From Apodospora peruviana (taxonomy: Eukaryota > Ascomycota > Sordariomycetes > Sordariales > Lasiosphaeriaceae): DNA of 64,000 bases. How positions within the stretch are numbered: position 1 is the stretch's first letter; each line of letters starts with the position of its first letter. The notes under the pieces are model-generated. The model was not told the DNA's origin. It ran no database searches and saw nothing but the letters and a program-made list of their open reading frames with translations. The stretch covers positions 4,464,001-4,528,000 of the forward strand of contig JAUEDM010000001.1 of the NCBI GenBank assembly GCA_033439685.1. The letters run 5' to 3'. This document shows, in pieces, positions 1 through 12,811 of the stretch. A program made the position numbers and the translations under genes.

Positions 1-2490
1 CCAGGTCCACAGCAAGTTGTCGGTGAGGCATGCAGTGTCTGCCCACTGAAGCATGCGACCAACAGAGAGTCGACTGATATGCCACGGCAGATAAAGCCAA
101 ACGGCCGGAATTTCCAGCCTTTGGTACGGAAACAATCCACCTCCCTATCTGGCTGTCACATTCAACGACAGAGAGCTGCGCTAATGTGTAAGGGGCAGCC
201 CGCGAATAGGAGTTGCAGTTAAACAGACATCGGACTAGAGCACCACGAGCGTGACTTCGTTGGATAGAATTCGGTGAGTGGTGGCGGGTGGCTGTTCCGA
301 GTCAGATGTCTTGATGCTTTTCCATGGCTAGCGCGGGAGATACGACTCTCATCTCCTGATGTTTGAAACACACCATGAACGCATCAAACAACTCACTCAA
401 TAACGCCGGTGTGGCAGAGGGGGCCAAACTCCTATAAACTAGCCTACGAACCGGCCCATCGTGCGAAGAATAAAAGCAGCCTGCCTGTTCAAGTCTTCGC
501 GACACCAACATGGCCATTGATCGGTAACCCCGCAATATTGAACACAAGCTACCAGATCAACGCCGGTTTGGCCGGGTATGCCTGGGAACCTGGAATCCGA
601 TGAGGTGGATATGCAGTTCCGAACTCCTGAGTGATTTGCTGTGAGGGAGCCTTATCATGCCAACATCCACTTGGTCACTAAGCGGCCGCCAGTCGAAATC
701 TCCAGGAGATTCGCTAACTGTCGTTGGATGAATCACCGCTTTCAGCCCCAACGTGGAACCTACCGCCGTGACAACGTCTGGATTTTGGAGATGGCGTCAG
801 TTCGCCATCGAAGCGAGGCCGCCAAAATGCAAGTCCGCTCATCGCGACGACCACACAACTAGCTGGAGTTGACCAATATCACATGCTTGGAGGACTACCC
901 AAGAGATCGGGGGACGAGGTGGGGTAACAAGCACTGTTCTTGTAGCCGAGGGACAGAAACGTTTTGTGTGCCTTTGGTTCTTCACTTATCTTGCCGCGCA
1001 AATATTCTGGCGGATTGGTGATCCGGTGTCACCGCACACCTAAACCTGGAAGGTGCAGCGAGATCCGTAAAGCCGGGACGCTCAGTTCTGGCCCGGATTC
1101 GTACACTTGGAGATAGCAGGTAATACAGGTCTTTGATAAGACTGATAGTACGGGTTATCCGTATGCGGTCATGCATGAATCGTTCCGTAGTCGAGAGGTT
1201 GGTAATCTGAGAGATGAGTAGCATATAAAAATAAAATAAGGCAAAAGCAACGACCAGTTGGTGCCCTGGGCTTTGTTCCATCCCGGGGTCCTTCTCGCCG
1301 ACCTCCCGTCATTCCAGTGCGAAACATTCCCGGTAGTATTTCATGCAAGAAATTTGGGCAAGGTAAATGAGCACTTACCACAGTGAAGAACAGTCCTGAG
1401 GACCATCCACGTCCCGCCCCGCGCTCACACCCCCGGCGCACTCCCGTTGCTGACGGATACATTGAAGTCATAGAGAGATGAGGCTACTTTTTATAGTCGG
1501 CAATCTGATGCGGTCGATGATTTAAGGTTGATTGATCGCTGCAAATGCATTCTATTCGCACTTCCCGCGGCATCTTCCAGGCCTATTCGAGCAACATGTC
1601 CGAGACAAAACCCGATGCGTCATCCAGTCCCGCAGCTTGCGCAGGTTCAGCCCGGAGCCGATGGATGGGAACCACCTGGGCAGCGCCGCCAAGCAGCTTC
1701 TGTCGGTATTCCTTTTGGCTTCCACGCAGGGATATCCAATCCTGTCTGCCCTCCTTCCCGCATCTGTCCCCTGAATCCCCACAAATCCTTTTGATTCCCG
1801 TAGTTCCGTAGAATATGGCACGTATATACGCGTAATATATAGGGCCGACAACCTCTCTCTCGGCCGTTTCTTGCTCTCAGGATCTTATAAGAGCCCGATT
1901 CCATTTTTCAAGTGACCTATCTTTACCGATGACCTTCAGGTAAATACGCGGACTTCAAATCTTTCCAACCCTCCGACACCAGCTGGCGAGGGTCTTCAAA
2001 ATTCACGGTCAACGTGCGTGACCGGTCACCGTTGGTCGATCCAGACATGAGTGCGGGATGGACATTAATTACAACTTCACTTGAATCGGCTGGGATGTTC
2101 AACCCCAGTAGTACTGAGCATCAAATATTCTCTTACACAGGAACTTCCGTAGAAAACTTGAAGCTACCATGCTGAAGCTGTGATCACAGTGGATAAAACT
2201 GACACCTTACCTACCCGGTACCCCACGTCGTTTTCAGCACAAATGGTGGGGTAAATCGCTATCCATCTGTCCCATCCACCGTAAAAGGCAGGTGCCTGAG
2301 CCCGTGCTGCCCTCCGATTCCGGGACAACGTCAGTGAAAGTAAAATCGCCTGTTGGAGCAGTGGCGACGAACCATTTTACACATCGTCGAACCTCAACCC
2401 GGAAGGTGTCTATCCAGAAAGCCCAATACCGACGCGCACACTTTAGATTCAGAATCGTTATAGCACGGCCCTCAATTCACCAACTTCAAG
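1..2490. other. Non-coding region, including the CIA2 promoter
   Basis: I see no convincing gene here. Open frames are all under about 105 codons, overlap on several strands and resemble no family I recognise. The last few hundred bases before 2491 must hold the promoter and 5' leader of CIA2. No tRNA-like B box, repeat array or transposase signature was found. A rapidly evolving or non-coding transcript cannot be excluded. Confidence 0.5.
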
Positions 2491-3374
2491 ATGTCGCGAG
2501 AGATTCAAAACGAGAACCCCACCATTCTGAATGTCTCCCAACTACCCAGCCGGAGGCAGGGCAAGGCCACCCCAAGGAACGGTCCCGATTCAAAATACGA
2601 TAATATCTTGTTTTCAAAGCACTGGCCGTGGGGCGTGTCCAAGACTAGCTCCTTCTGGCCCTCTGATGAAGAAGACGACGGGGAGGGCGATGACGAATAC
2701 GCTGAGGAGCCGATTGATGAGCAGGAAATTTTCGGTAAGCATTCGTATTGAATCACACTGCATTGATACTCCCCCCGCCATGCACCACAATATCATGCTC
2801 TGTGAACTCGAGACACAAGTTTGCCGGAGCCTCATCTGGAGTACTCCAAAAGTGCTCCAAACGAAACAAAGGAAGCCAAGCCGCGCGGATATGTGTTTCA
2901 CTGTCGTCACCCCGGTTTATTAGATCGCCTGATTCTCTTATCTGCCACTATTTATATTTTACCTGGCGAAGATCACGCAACTGATGTCTCACAGACCTGA
3001 TCTCGACGATATCAGACCCCGAGCATCCTCACACTTTGGGACAGCTCTCTGTGGTCAGACTAGCCGACATTCACATCACCCCATTCCCTACTGAGCGGCT
3101 GGACCCGCAATCGCTGAGGACGGTACTGGTCGAGCTCACGCCGACTATCAACCATTGCTCGCTGGCGACCGTTATTGGCCTTGCCGTGCGTGTCAGGCTC
3201 GAACGGGTCTTGCCGCCGAGTTACCGCGTCGATGTTCGGATGAAGGACGGTTCTCACGCACAGGATGACCAGGTCAACAAGCAACTGGCCGATAAAGAGC
3301 GGGTTGCCGCTGCTCTCGAGAATGATACCCTCAAGGGGATGATCGACACAATGCTCAAGACCTGTGTCTACTGA
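2491..3374 (+). CDS. CIA2: Cytosolic Fe-S cluster assembly factor CIA2 (MIP18/FAM96 family)
   Basis: Two exons, 2491-2734 and 2995-3374, encode 207 residues; the intron has a GTAAGC donor and a CACAG acceptor. Residues about 80-205 match the MIP18 family: a D-L-I-x-x-I-x-D-P-E-H-P-H-T-L block at 82-96, then T-P-T-x-N-H-C-S-L-A-T around Cys136, then the downstream N-K-Q-L-x-D-K-E-R-V-A-A-A-x-E-N block. In this family the cysteine of the HCSLAT motif is the conserved reactive residue. The protein works in the CIA targeting complex with CIA1 and MET18/MMS19, handing 4Fe-4S clusters to cytosolic and nuclear apoproteins such as DNA polymerases and helicases. The first 80 residues are acidic and low complexity (a run of D/E at about 63-80), typical of fungal members. 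The start is the first ATG that opens this frame. It is convergent with SNU114 across a long gap. Confidence 0.93.
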
Positions 3375-6300
3375 GCCCAATGCCAGCAACCAAGTTCTTT
3401 TCCTTGAAACGTCCAGGCCGATGGTTTCCGATCCCTGCTGCTTTCACGGATGGTTTGGTCAGTGGTCTGAGTGTATGCCCCGGCTCACGTATGCGACCTC
3501 ATTGCGATTGGTGGCAGAATACTCGGTGAAAATATTTTTGAGCATGCAGCAACGTCCAGCCGTCCATTCGGGCAGATTCCGCGACTTCTTACATTTCCGC
3601 GCCACGCATAGCCTTCTCATGCTCGGGGATAGGGATATCTCGAAGACGTTGGATTCACACATCGATGATTCCACGGTGTTGACAGTCGGACGCTGTTGGT
3701 GTCACAGACGCTGACCATGGCGTACAGTACTTGACTGTGTGTCTCCAAATCGCTGAAGCATATCAAACACGTGTTCGAGTTGCAAGCGTTGAACTGTCGA
3801 AGATTCCATCCAGCCGAGACATCCACTCGCCCGTCAACAGGGATCCGAATCATTTCCCAGTATCTCGGTAATCTCGAAGCTTTACGATACCCCAGTCATC
3901 AAAAGTGATGCCACATGGCCCCTGCCCCCTGGACCCCGCGATGCTTCGACCCTCGGACCTCTCGCGTGAGACGTGGGCGACCTGAGAAGTTACAATTCAC
4001 TCAAGACAATAGAACTGGAAAGTAGTGGGAGTTTTCGTCTTGCGGAATTGGAAGCTGGGTGTTTCTGTCAACTCATGTTCGACCAAGACAAGGGGTTAGA
4101 GGATGCCATACCTATATGCACAGTGATGCAGTACAATATCTAAACTGCCGATAGAATACGATATGTTCGACTGAGACATCACATCGTCTTCCCAATCACT
4201 GTCGCTTGATCATGACGTTGAAACTTTGCTCATTGCTAGCATGTCTCGCCGTTACAACTGCCAAGAAGCTAAAGAAGTTGTGTCCATCAGGTCAACGCGA
4301 ACCAGATTCTCCGGGGTCATCCGCGTTGTCGGTACCGCGGCCAGACAGACAGCAGAACGAACAGTGTTTTCTTCTCGCTTGACGTGGACATCATGATTTC
4401 GTTTTCAGCATCTGTGTTTAATGATGAAAGAGAGCTGCGAAAGTCCCGGAAGATGAATCCCAAAACAAATATAATAGGACATTGTTAATGTTAAACTTGA
4501 CTTTACGCGAAATGTCGCATTGATGTATCGCAATTCAAATCTCCCCCACAATCCGACCCAAGGGCCAAGGACCAAGATTGGTTCCCTTGAATTGGGCATC
4601 CATCACATGTGAATCGTCTTTAGAAGACGCGTGGTCATTTCCTCTTGCAGTTAACCATCCCCCCCACGCTTGTTATTCATTCGATGTTGCGCCCCCATTC
4701 CCGCTCGGCGAGGAAGGATCAATGATCTGATTGTGCATCCGGGGCAGAACCGGGTACCGGGGTACAACTTTGAACTCCATTCTCCCTGCCGGGCGGTTCC
4801 CGGAGTGCAATATGACCAGCTCCGTGGTAAATATCCGGTCTACTACCTACCTAAGTTAGGTTGGTGTAACTCAGTAGACGGGTTACCCGTCCTGATACGG
4901 TCGGTAGGAGTGAGGACCATAAGGTGGCTGGCTGACGAGGGAGATAGGTCAACCCGTGTGAGATATACTCTTGGCTGGGTGTAAGTTGAATGAGTATGAT
5001 AGGGGCCTTTCTCTCGCAGACTCTACCGAAAAGGTAAGGTGGCTTGAGGACATATAGACATTCATATTGTAATGGGTTATCTATATACGATGACTGACTA
5101 AAGCCAATGTTATGTAGGATCGTGACAACCGTATATATTAAAGATAGGAGAGAAATGCGATCACCTCCCGCTCTCGAACGGGCAGGACACAATAAGATGG
5201 TGTTGATTGTGGCAGATAGATACTGGAGTCGGAAAGGGGGAAATAGCTTCCAAAGTGGCAGGTAAGAATGTGATAGATATACTGGAAATAGGGATAATGG
5301 GTCGCAGTATCGAGAGAACCTGGTTCTTTCTGGAAGGCAACTTGCCACGTTGCTGACCATGCGTTCTTGATGTGACTGAAACACCACTCTCCTGAAGAAT
5401 TGGCCACATTTACATACCTATCTACCTAGGGAAGGTGGTTAGTTACTGCCGGCTGCGGCACTCTTGTTGCGTGAGGGGGTTGATGTGATATCGCGCCATT
5501 CGAGCCCATTCTGTTTTACCTACCGGCCGGTCCACGCTAGAGTTAACTGACAAAAGATCAAGACCCTCGGGGAGGCGGTGAATGTGAGAGTCGTATGATA
5601 TGATCCCAGTAACTGGCGTTTTTGGAATGAAAAAAATTGCTCGGGTGCGGCACCTAGAGGGGCGACTGCAAAGTAAGAGCGAGCTGGTGCGGCTTAGAGC
5701 TAAACATAACAGCCAAGTGATTAAGGTACATTCATAGTGACCTGCTAGATGGAGTTTATAGATGGGGTCACAGACTATTCTACACCACCACAAGCTAACA
5801 TACTACGTCTATACGACGATAATTCCTGGCCAGATGATTATATGCAAGTTGGCGTGGGTTCCTTCTCTGATCAAAAACGACAGCTTACCTTAGCTTCCCA
5901 GGCAGTTTGATGTTGCTACAGCATGCTGTGCCATTACATGTCAAAGAAGGGACCGGTACAACATATCACAAACATTCAATCACCACTCCTAGCACTGTCT
6001 AGCTTACGTTTAAAAGATATCGAAAGGAGAAGGAACGCCAGACAAGTATCCAATAATTCAAAGTCTTATATTAGCTGGGTATTGCTAGAAATTAGATTTA
6101 TTGACCTCTGACACTGGTGGCTAGACTTGAGTTGATATACCTCCAAGTAATACCTCGCCGTAATCCATCTGTTCGATAACATGAGGAGCGATCCGCCCTC
6201 CCAGTACAAACAGGATCGTCTGTCCAATCAATGTAGAACCTGTATGACCAGAAAGATGACCAGATTGGCATACAGGAGGCTAACTTCGTCCCTCCAAACC

Positions 6301-6611
6301 CACGCACCTTTCCTTACATTCTCGTACCACACCGAAAAGAATATAATCCCTTCTTGCACAGGGCCATGATGAGAAGACACATATTCGGCAAATATAGCTC
6401 CACCATCGACCAGAGGTTTGTAATTTTCAGACTCTACAGCTTGATTTCCTACACATCAAACCACTCCTATAAACCCCAATATCCCTATTTTTAGTACTTA
6501 AAACACCCAACCGCCTTCCCTTCGAGGCGTACCGAGAACGCCAAGATGTCCCTAAAATAACAACACATTAAAGGCTACTTGACCTACAACTACCGACATG
6601 GGACATGGTAC
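3375..6611. other. Long convergent intergenic spacer
   Basis: This 3.2 kb lies between the 3' ends of CIA2 and SNU114. It is visibly richer in A/T than its flanks from about 4.1 kb onward and contains several TACCTA/TAGGTA blocks (4843-4860, 5416-5430, 5516-5524). The longest frame, 4851-5387 on the minus strand, has biased composition and no family signature. I see no tRNA and no transposon ends. It may be a degenerated former gene or element, but the sequence does not show which. Confidence 0.45.
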
Positions 6612-9600
6612 TCAGACCTCACCCAGCGTCCCACTCTCTATCAAACTCTGGTAAAACTCCGGCTCCAAAAACTTAGCCACGCTCACATCCTCGCTCAAAC
6701 CCTTGCGCCTCCTCGTCTTGAGGACAAAGTCCCGCGCCGTAGCCTGCGCGCTCGCCATCTGCAGCGGGCGCAGGACGATCTCCTTGTCCAGCGGGTCGCC
6801 GGGCACAATGTTCCAGCGGTCAAACACCAGGCTGACCATCGCCTGACCGGGCGTGTTGATGCGCAGGTCCGTCTCGAAGCCGAAGCTGTCGATGACCGGG
6901 ATCAAGCCGCTGACGCGGTAGAGCGGGGTGCCGGCGATGGGCCCGTCGGAGAGGACATGTCCACGGCGCCTCGCCAGGATGTTGTAGACGGTGCTAACCG
7001 AGTCCTGAGGTCCCGTCATCGAGACCGAGTACATGGGCTCCATCAGCCGTGGCGAGGCCATCAGGAATGAGCTATAACATGCCCGACGGGACGTGGGAAT
7101 AATCTGGCCGCCGCCGCGAAAGATTGTCTCCTGTGCCAGGGCCACATCGATGAGCCGGAACTTGGTGTTACGTATTGCTGTTTACGCAAGAGATATATTA
7201 GCTCTGGCAGACATACAAGGAGTTGACGTTTTGGTAACTGTGAACGCAAAGAAACGGGAGTTGGTGGTCGGGATTGGAGGTCGGACAAGGGGGCTGGGGA
7301 GTGACATCGGGCTTCACCCATGTCAGGTCCCCGTCGGTCCCCGCATAGGAAGCACACCTCCCGGGACATCACCACCAGCAAGATAATCTTATCTCACCGG
7401 ATTGTGAGCCGGAGCCAACAAGGCGTCAGGGGGTTACTCGCTGCACATGCAACAGCGCCTTGCTCGCATAGAGCACGGTTTCCCCAGCTGCCGCTTTGAG
7501 CAGGTCCAGTGCCGTAGCTCAAGAAAGCGAGCTACTGCAACAGTAGCGCTCAGCAGTGTGCGGGAGAAGCGGAAGATGCAAAAGATAGAAAGTAGGTTGT
7601 TGGAAAGTTGGAAGATTTGAAATCTGATAACTCACGTTCTTCACAAAGTGGGCCTTCCCGGGTTGCCCAGCTGAAGCCCTGACGAATGGACTCCTTGACA
7701 GTGTTGAGTCGTTTTTTGTCGACCTGAACCTTTGTCAGTTGTCTTTTGGTAAGAGACGGCCCGATTCGAGCATCGAGCAGAAGCGCGGCGAGGTTGATGC
7801 AGCTTGGGGATGTGGGAGCATGCGTCGTCACGCAAACCATAAACTCACCTCTGACGGCAGAGTATCGTCCTGCAGGATGTTGGGGCCGATCTCGTCCGGC
7901 CCGAATGCCCAAATGCTCCGGGCTGCGAGGAGATCCCAACCATACTTCTCCTCAAAGAACTTTGCTGTTTTCCGTACCGGATCACGAATCTTGACCGCTC
8001 CAGACTCGATGTCCCTCGCGATACCGTCTTCTAGTGGCTCGGCCACCATGGTAATCGTATTCTTCTTGTTTGGCGTGATGGCGTAGCATTTCGTTGCCGA
8101 CATATCCTGAACAGTCTCGCAGAACCGAACAACTGGATCAGAGACTCTGATCTCCATGTCCGCGTAGAGTCGGCGGAGATCGTGCAGAACACAATCCATA
8201 TAAAGCTCTCCGGTACCAAGGATGATATGCTCTCCGGACTCCTCTACCTTTGTGACAATCAATGGGTAACTCTTGTTGATCTTCCGGATGCCGTCAAGCA
8301 TCTTGGGTAACTCGGACGGGTTGATGGGCTCGACGGCGACTTTGAGAACCGATTCTGTGAAATGAGTCAATGGTTTGAAGATGTATGCATCCTCGTCATC
8401 GTCAAGCTGTTTGTCCACAATCGTAGCGGTCTTAACGATCGAATTGTCGACGCCCTCCAGCAGGACCCAGTTACCGGCAGGTACACCGTCCGTTGACACG
8501 TTGTACCTCGTTTCAGCGATGTGAACGTGTGAGATCTTCGCCATCGCCATATCTTCTTCGTCATCAATTGAATAGCCTTCACCGAGGACACGAACGTCTG
8601 TACCGGGACGTGCGATACCGCTCATCACCCGACCAAACGAGTAGAAGCCCTTTGCATCGGTCGTGCTGAACAGCTTCGTAACGTGTATCACCAGCGGGCC
8701 ATTTTGATCACAGGCCAGTATCGACTTTGCTACCTTGGTGTCGACAGGGCCCGTATAATACTGCTGCAACTTCTTCTCAGCAGCCTCAGCGGGAGATGGA
8801 ACGTGCTGGCAGACCATATCCACGAATCCCGAGGACGGTCCTGCGAGACAAGTCAGAGTTTGCGAAGAAGGAGAATATCTGAGGTCCGAATTATAAAGGT
8901 ACGTACCAAAAAACTGCTTGCAAACGAGTTTTAAGAGAACCCTAGGATCAGTTTTGTACTGAGATGGCTTCAGAGAGATACCCAGCCTCCCCATTAGTTT
9001 CTTCAGGTCCTCCGGGCTCTCACTGATCGTGTGAGAGTACAACTTATATATCGGTTCAAGGACGAAATGGACAAATGACCTCCTTGCCCCTTCCTCGACC
9101 GGCTTTCTGGTGAAGCTTCGTTTCTGTGGGTTGAAATAGACATCACCCCAGAGTCTCCGGGCGAAGTCGTCTGAATTGACACCTTTTGCGGAACTCTCAG
9201 AGTACATTTTCGCAAAGCTTTGCAATGTGATGCACCAGCCCATAGATGTACAGGCGAATAGCACGTTTCCTTTCTCAGGGCTTAACCTCCTCTCCTCACC
9301 TCGGCCTGGGATTGCGTTTTCGATGACGGTATTGACCTCCTCAATAACGTGCTTCAGCTTGTAATAGGCATCATTAGGCGGCAGTTTGAGCTCCAGTATT
9401 AGACGATCCATCTTGTTGACAATCAGTGTGATGGGAATGTCCTCCAATACTGCGTGCTTGATGATCTGTTCCGTGTTTACTTGGACACCCTCGACAACGT
9501 CGACAACCAGACATACACCGTCTACCAGTCTGAGAGATGCCGCCACCTCGTCAACGAAATCAACGTGACCGGGGGTATCGATGATGTTGAACAGGTGCGA

Positions 9601-10428
9601 CTTCCCTTTTGTGCCCTGGATGACAAGACTCATGGGCGACGCCTTGATAGACAGCCCCCGTTCCCGCTCGAGGACATGAACATCTGTGTACCGCAACTGC
9701 TCATCACGACTCTTTCCGGTTCGCTTGTCTAGTCGGTCGGCAATCGAATGGGTCTCCATAACCAGCATGTCCATAAAGGCCGTCTTTCCGTGGTGAAGAT
9801 GTCCCGCCAAAGCCACATTCCGAATCTGTTCCGGGAAGTTCATTAAATCCGTCATGAATTCGCGGTCGAATAAGACTGGCGGTAGATCCGTTTCTTCGAT
9901 GCTGAATTTCTTCTGCTCGACCGGTGCGATTATCGGCTGGGTGAGAGGTTGCGCATCTTCCTCCTGTACCATCGTCTCAACGTCCTCTCCGTATACTTGC
10001 TGGGCGGTCGGGTAGTACTGTTTGTCCTCATGGAGGACCACATCGTTTGAGGGTCCATTATCTGCTCCAATTGTCAGACATGTTCGTCGTTCGTTGAAGA
10101 TCTTAGGATGAAATACCGTCAATCTCCATCAGCTCCTGGCCGGTAACTTCTGGAGCCGCCTCGACGTCGTCATCGTAGGCAAAGTGTGTCTGATCGATGC
10201 CGTGCTCGGATTCTTCCTCGGAAGCTTCAGCATCCTCGCCGCTGTCGGTGTCAAAGGTTAGCAGCCAGAATCATTGAGAGAAGGTCTAAAGAGCGTTGCT
10301 TGGGAGGGGCGGCGCGGTGCAAGAGCTCATGTCAAGTCGGCGCAAAAGGAACGATCGAAGGATAATGTTTTTGGAAGGACTGAATCGTACATGAAGTTTC
10401 CGAACTCGTCATATAGATCGTCATCCAT
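6612..10428 (-). CDS. SNU114: U5 snRNP GTPase Snu114 (EFTUD2 homologue)
   Basis: Six exons on the minus strand (10428-10391, 10241-10117, 10061-8907, 8840-7849, 7723-7636, 7177-6612) give 987 residues, close to fungal and human Snu114. This EF-2-like GTPase of the spliceosomal U5 particle controls U4/U6 unwinding and spliceosome disassembly. An acidic N-terminus (starting M-D-D-D-L-Y-D-E-F-G-N-F-I) precedes the G domain with P-loop G-H-L-H-H-G-K-T at 141-148, then D-T-P-G-H-V-D-F and N-K-M-D-R. EF-2 domains II-V follow; near the C-terminus are Q-G-F-x-W-x-T-R-E-G-P-L-C and K-T-R-R-R-K-G-L-S-E-D-V-S. The intron at 8841-8906 is 66 nt and has no in-frame stop. The last intron, 7178-7635, is 458 nt, far longer than the others. 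The gene shares a 587 bp divergent promoter with ERG10. Confidence 0.96.
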
Positions 10429-11015
10429 GATCGCGGGTGGTTCTACGCGCAGCTTCGGAGGGTGGACGGATTTGCGTTCGGAGTTCGTCGCGTCGTCGCT
10501 GCAAGGAAAGTCGGAAGTCGCGATTGTTCGTTTGTAGAATTTTGGTCTCGCAAGGCAGCTTGCTCCAAATCCAAGCGGCCTGCAAGGCTGATGTTCCACC
10601 ACGGCAGGCAGTCCGTCTGGATATTTAGTGGGGCTTGAAGTCAGGCTGGTCACAGTGGCGTCGAGATCAAAATGTGGCTGAGAGGTCCCTGATTCCGCCA
10701 CAGTTACTGATGCCAAGCTCGGTACTTGACATGGATGTGGCAAACCACGGCATCGGATCCCCGGCGACTTACCACAAACGGGCCTGGACTCCCTGGAGCG
10801 GCTTGGCTTGGCCGTGTGAAAGAAGATTGAACCGCGCGGCGAGATGGGGCACTTTCAAAGAAAGCGGTGAATCTGCAGCTCAACATTTTCCACTTCTAAG
10901 GACCAGGAACACCGTACGAGACTTGACTTGTCCAGTACAACTGCTCGACAGCAATCCAAGGGATCCCTTTTACCTTTCACTACCAAATTTCATTAAAAAC
11001 AACCTCATCGTCAAG
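10429..11015. promoter_or_regulatory. Divergent promoter region, SNU114 / ERG10
   Basis: A 587 bp spacer separates the SNU114 start (minus) from the ERG10 start (plus), so it must hold both promoters and 5' leaders. A pyrimidine- and A-rich stretch (about 10967-11012) immediately precedes the ERG10 ATG, which sits in a TCAAGATGG context. I cannot assign specific factor sites. Confidence 0.6.
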
Positions 11016-12438
11016 ATGGCAGGCCTTCCTCCCGTTTACATCGTTTCTGCCGTCAGAACCCCTGTGGGGTCCTTCCTTGGGTGCGCGTTACCCCGCGCTC
11101 TGGTGTTGTTGGAAGCAGGACACCAGGCGCAAAGCTTCCCCTGAGTTGAGCACGCGAGTTAACATTCCGCCCACACACAGGTCTCTATCCAGCCTCAGCG
11201 CCGTCCAATTGGGCTCCCATGCCATCAAGGGTACGGGAGAATTATGGATCCATATTTAGGGAAGATCCCTCAACTAACAAACCGTCAACCAGCTGCTGTC
11301 GAGCGTGTTCCCGAGATCAAGCCCGAGGATGTTGAGGAGGTCTTCTTTGGCAATGTCCTCTCCGCCAAGTTCGTCTGATTCCTTTGTCAAGGGGTCGCCC
11401 TGCAAGTCAACTAACAACAATGTTGCCAGTGTCGGTCAGGCCCCGGCCCGCCAGTGCGCCATTAACGCCGGCCTTGCGCCCACAGTCGTCTGCACCACGG
11501 TCAACAAGGTGTGCGCCTCCGGCATGAAGGCGATCATCCTCGGTGCGCAAACAATCATGACCGGAAACGCCTCCATCGTCGTGGCCGGAGGTACCGAGAG
11601 CATGTCCAACACCCCACACTACCTACCCACCATGCGCACCGGCGCCAAGTACGGCGAACAGACGCTCGTTGATGGCATTCAAGCGGACGGTCTCCGCGAT
11701 GCGTACGGCAAGAAGGAGTTCATGGGCATGCAGGCCGAGCTTTGCAGCCAGGACCACGGCATCACGCGCGAGGCGCAGGACGATTACGCCATCAAGACCT
11801 ACCAGAAGGCACAGGCCGCCACCGAGGCGGGCGTCTTCTCCGAGATTGTACCAGTCGAGGTCAGTGGCGGTCGTGGTAAGCCCGCCGTCAAGATCACCCA
11901 GGATGAAGAGGTCAAGAACCTCAACATCGACAAGCTAAAGACGGCCCGCACCGTCTTTGTGCCGAAAGACGGTACCGTCACTGCTGCGAATGCTTCCCCG
12001 CTCAACGACGGCGCCGCTGCGGTCGTCCTCGTCTCCGAGGCGAAGCTCAAGGAGCTCGGCATCAAACCGATCGCCAAGATCCTCGGCTGGGGTGACGCCG
12101 CGCGGGAACCCGAGCGCTTCACGACGGCGCCCGCACTTGCTATCCCCAAGGCGATCAAGCACGCTGGCCTGACGGAGAAAGACATCGAGTTCTACGAGAT
12201 CAACGAGGCCTTCTCGGTCGTTGCCCTCGCCAACATCAAGCTGCTCAACCTCGACCCTGAGACCGTGAACGTGTTTGGTGGTTCCGTCGCCATCGGCCAT
12301 CCTCTCGGCTGCTCGGGCGCCCGCATCGTCGCCACCTTGACCACGGTGTTAAAGGAAAAGAAGGCCAAGATCGGCTGCGCAGGCATCTGCAACGGTGGAG
12401 GTGGAGCGTCGGCGCTGGTGATTGAGAATCTGCAGTGA
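11016..12438 (+). CDS. ERG10: Acetyl-CoA C-acetyltransferase (thiolase)
   Basis: Four exons (11016-11080, 11181-11230, 11293-11368, 11430-12438) encode 399 residues, the usual size of biosynthetic thiolases. It condenses two acetyl-CoA to acetoacetyl-CoA, the first step of the mevalonate/ergosterol pathway. The acylated Cys92 lies in N-K-V-C-A-S-G. The catalytic His354 is in I-G-H-P-L-G-C-S-G and the second active-site Cys384 is in G-I-C-N-G-G-G-G-A-S. N-E-A-F is also present. The N-terminus enters the thiolase fold directly (M-A-G-L-P-P-V-Y-I-V-S-A-V-R-T-P) with no mitochondrial presequence. The C-terminus (E-N-L-Q) is not a PTS1 signal. It is therefore probably the cytosolic Erg10B-type enzyme, not the mitochondrial or peroxisomal paralogue. 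The third intron, 11369-11429, is also open in the exon-4 frame, which could mislead gene callers. Confidence 0.95.
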
Positions 12439-12811
12439 GTGTGTTGCCTGCTTTCTCTGCATCATGCATATCCATGGTGCCTTCAACATTCCCGGTTTGC
12501 CAAAACAAAATTACAGTCTATATAGAGCAAGGGTAATGGTCTATAACTCAGCAAAATAATGAAGATGATTTTTCGATGCTTTTATCACACACACAACCTA
12601 ATGGAGTCACGTTTCTGATACATAATGTTCTCTTTGTGAGATATTAGGATGGGGCCGGTTCTGCGACTTGCCAAAGCGAGTTTGTAATACTGCCCAGAGC
12701 CGAGGGTTCTGTTGAGGATTCTGCCGCCACTTGGTCTCGATTACTAAGTCTAGTAGGTAAGTGCCTTGTAATGGAGACCAAAGTTGCTTTCCCGTTGTGT
12801 ATACGGAACCT
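12439..12811. other. Convergent 3' spacer ERG10 / WDR89-like gene
   Basis: These 373 bp hold the two 3' untranslated regions and polyadenylation signals. A/T-rich stretches (about 12500-12600) fit transcript ends. I see no gene. Confidence 0.5.

Noticed and set aside
4851..5387. 178-codon minus-strand frame in the CIA2-SNU114 spacer
   Set aside because: Irregular composition rich in S, L, Y and P, no recognisable domain, no flanking splice continuation; likely chance in A/T-richer DNA.
7093..7386. Plus-strand frame overlapping the last SNU114 intron
   Set aside because: Lies partly over the antisense of a coding exon, with no motif or promoter evidence.
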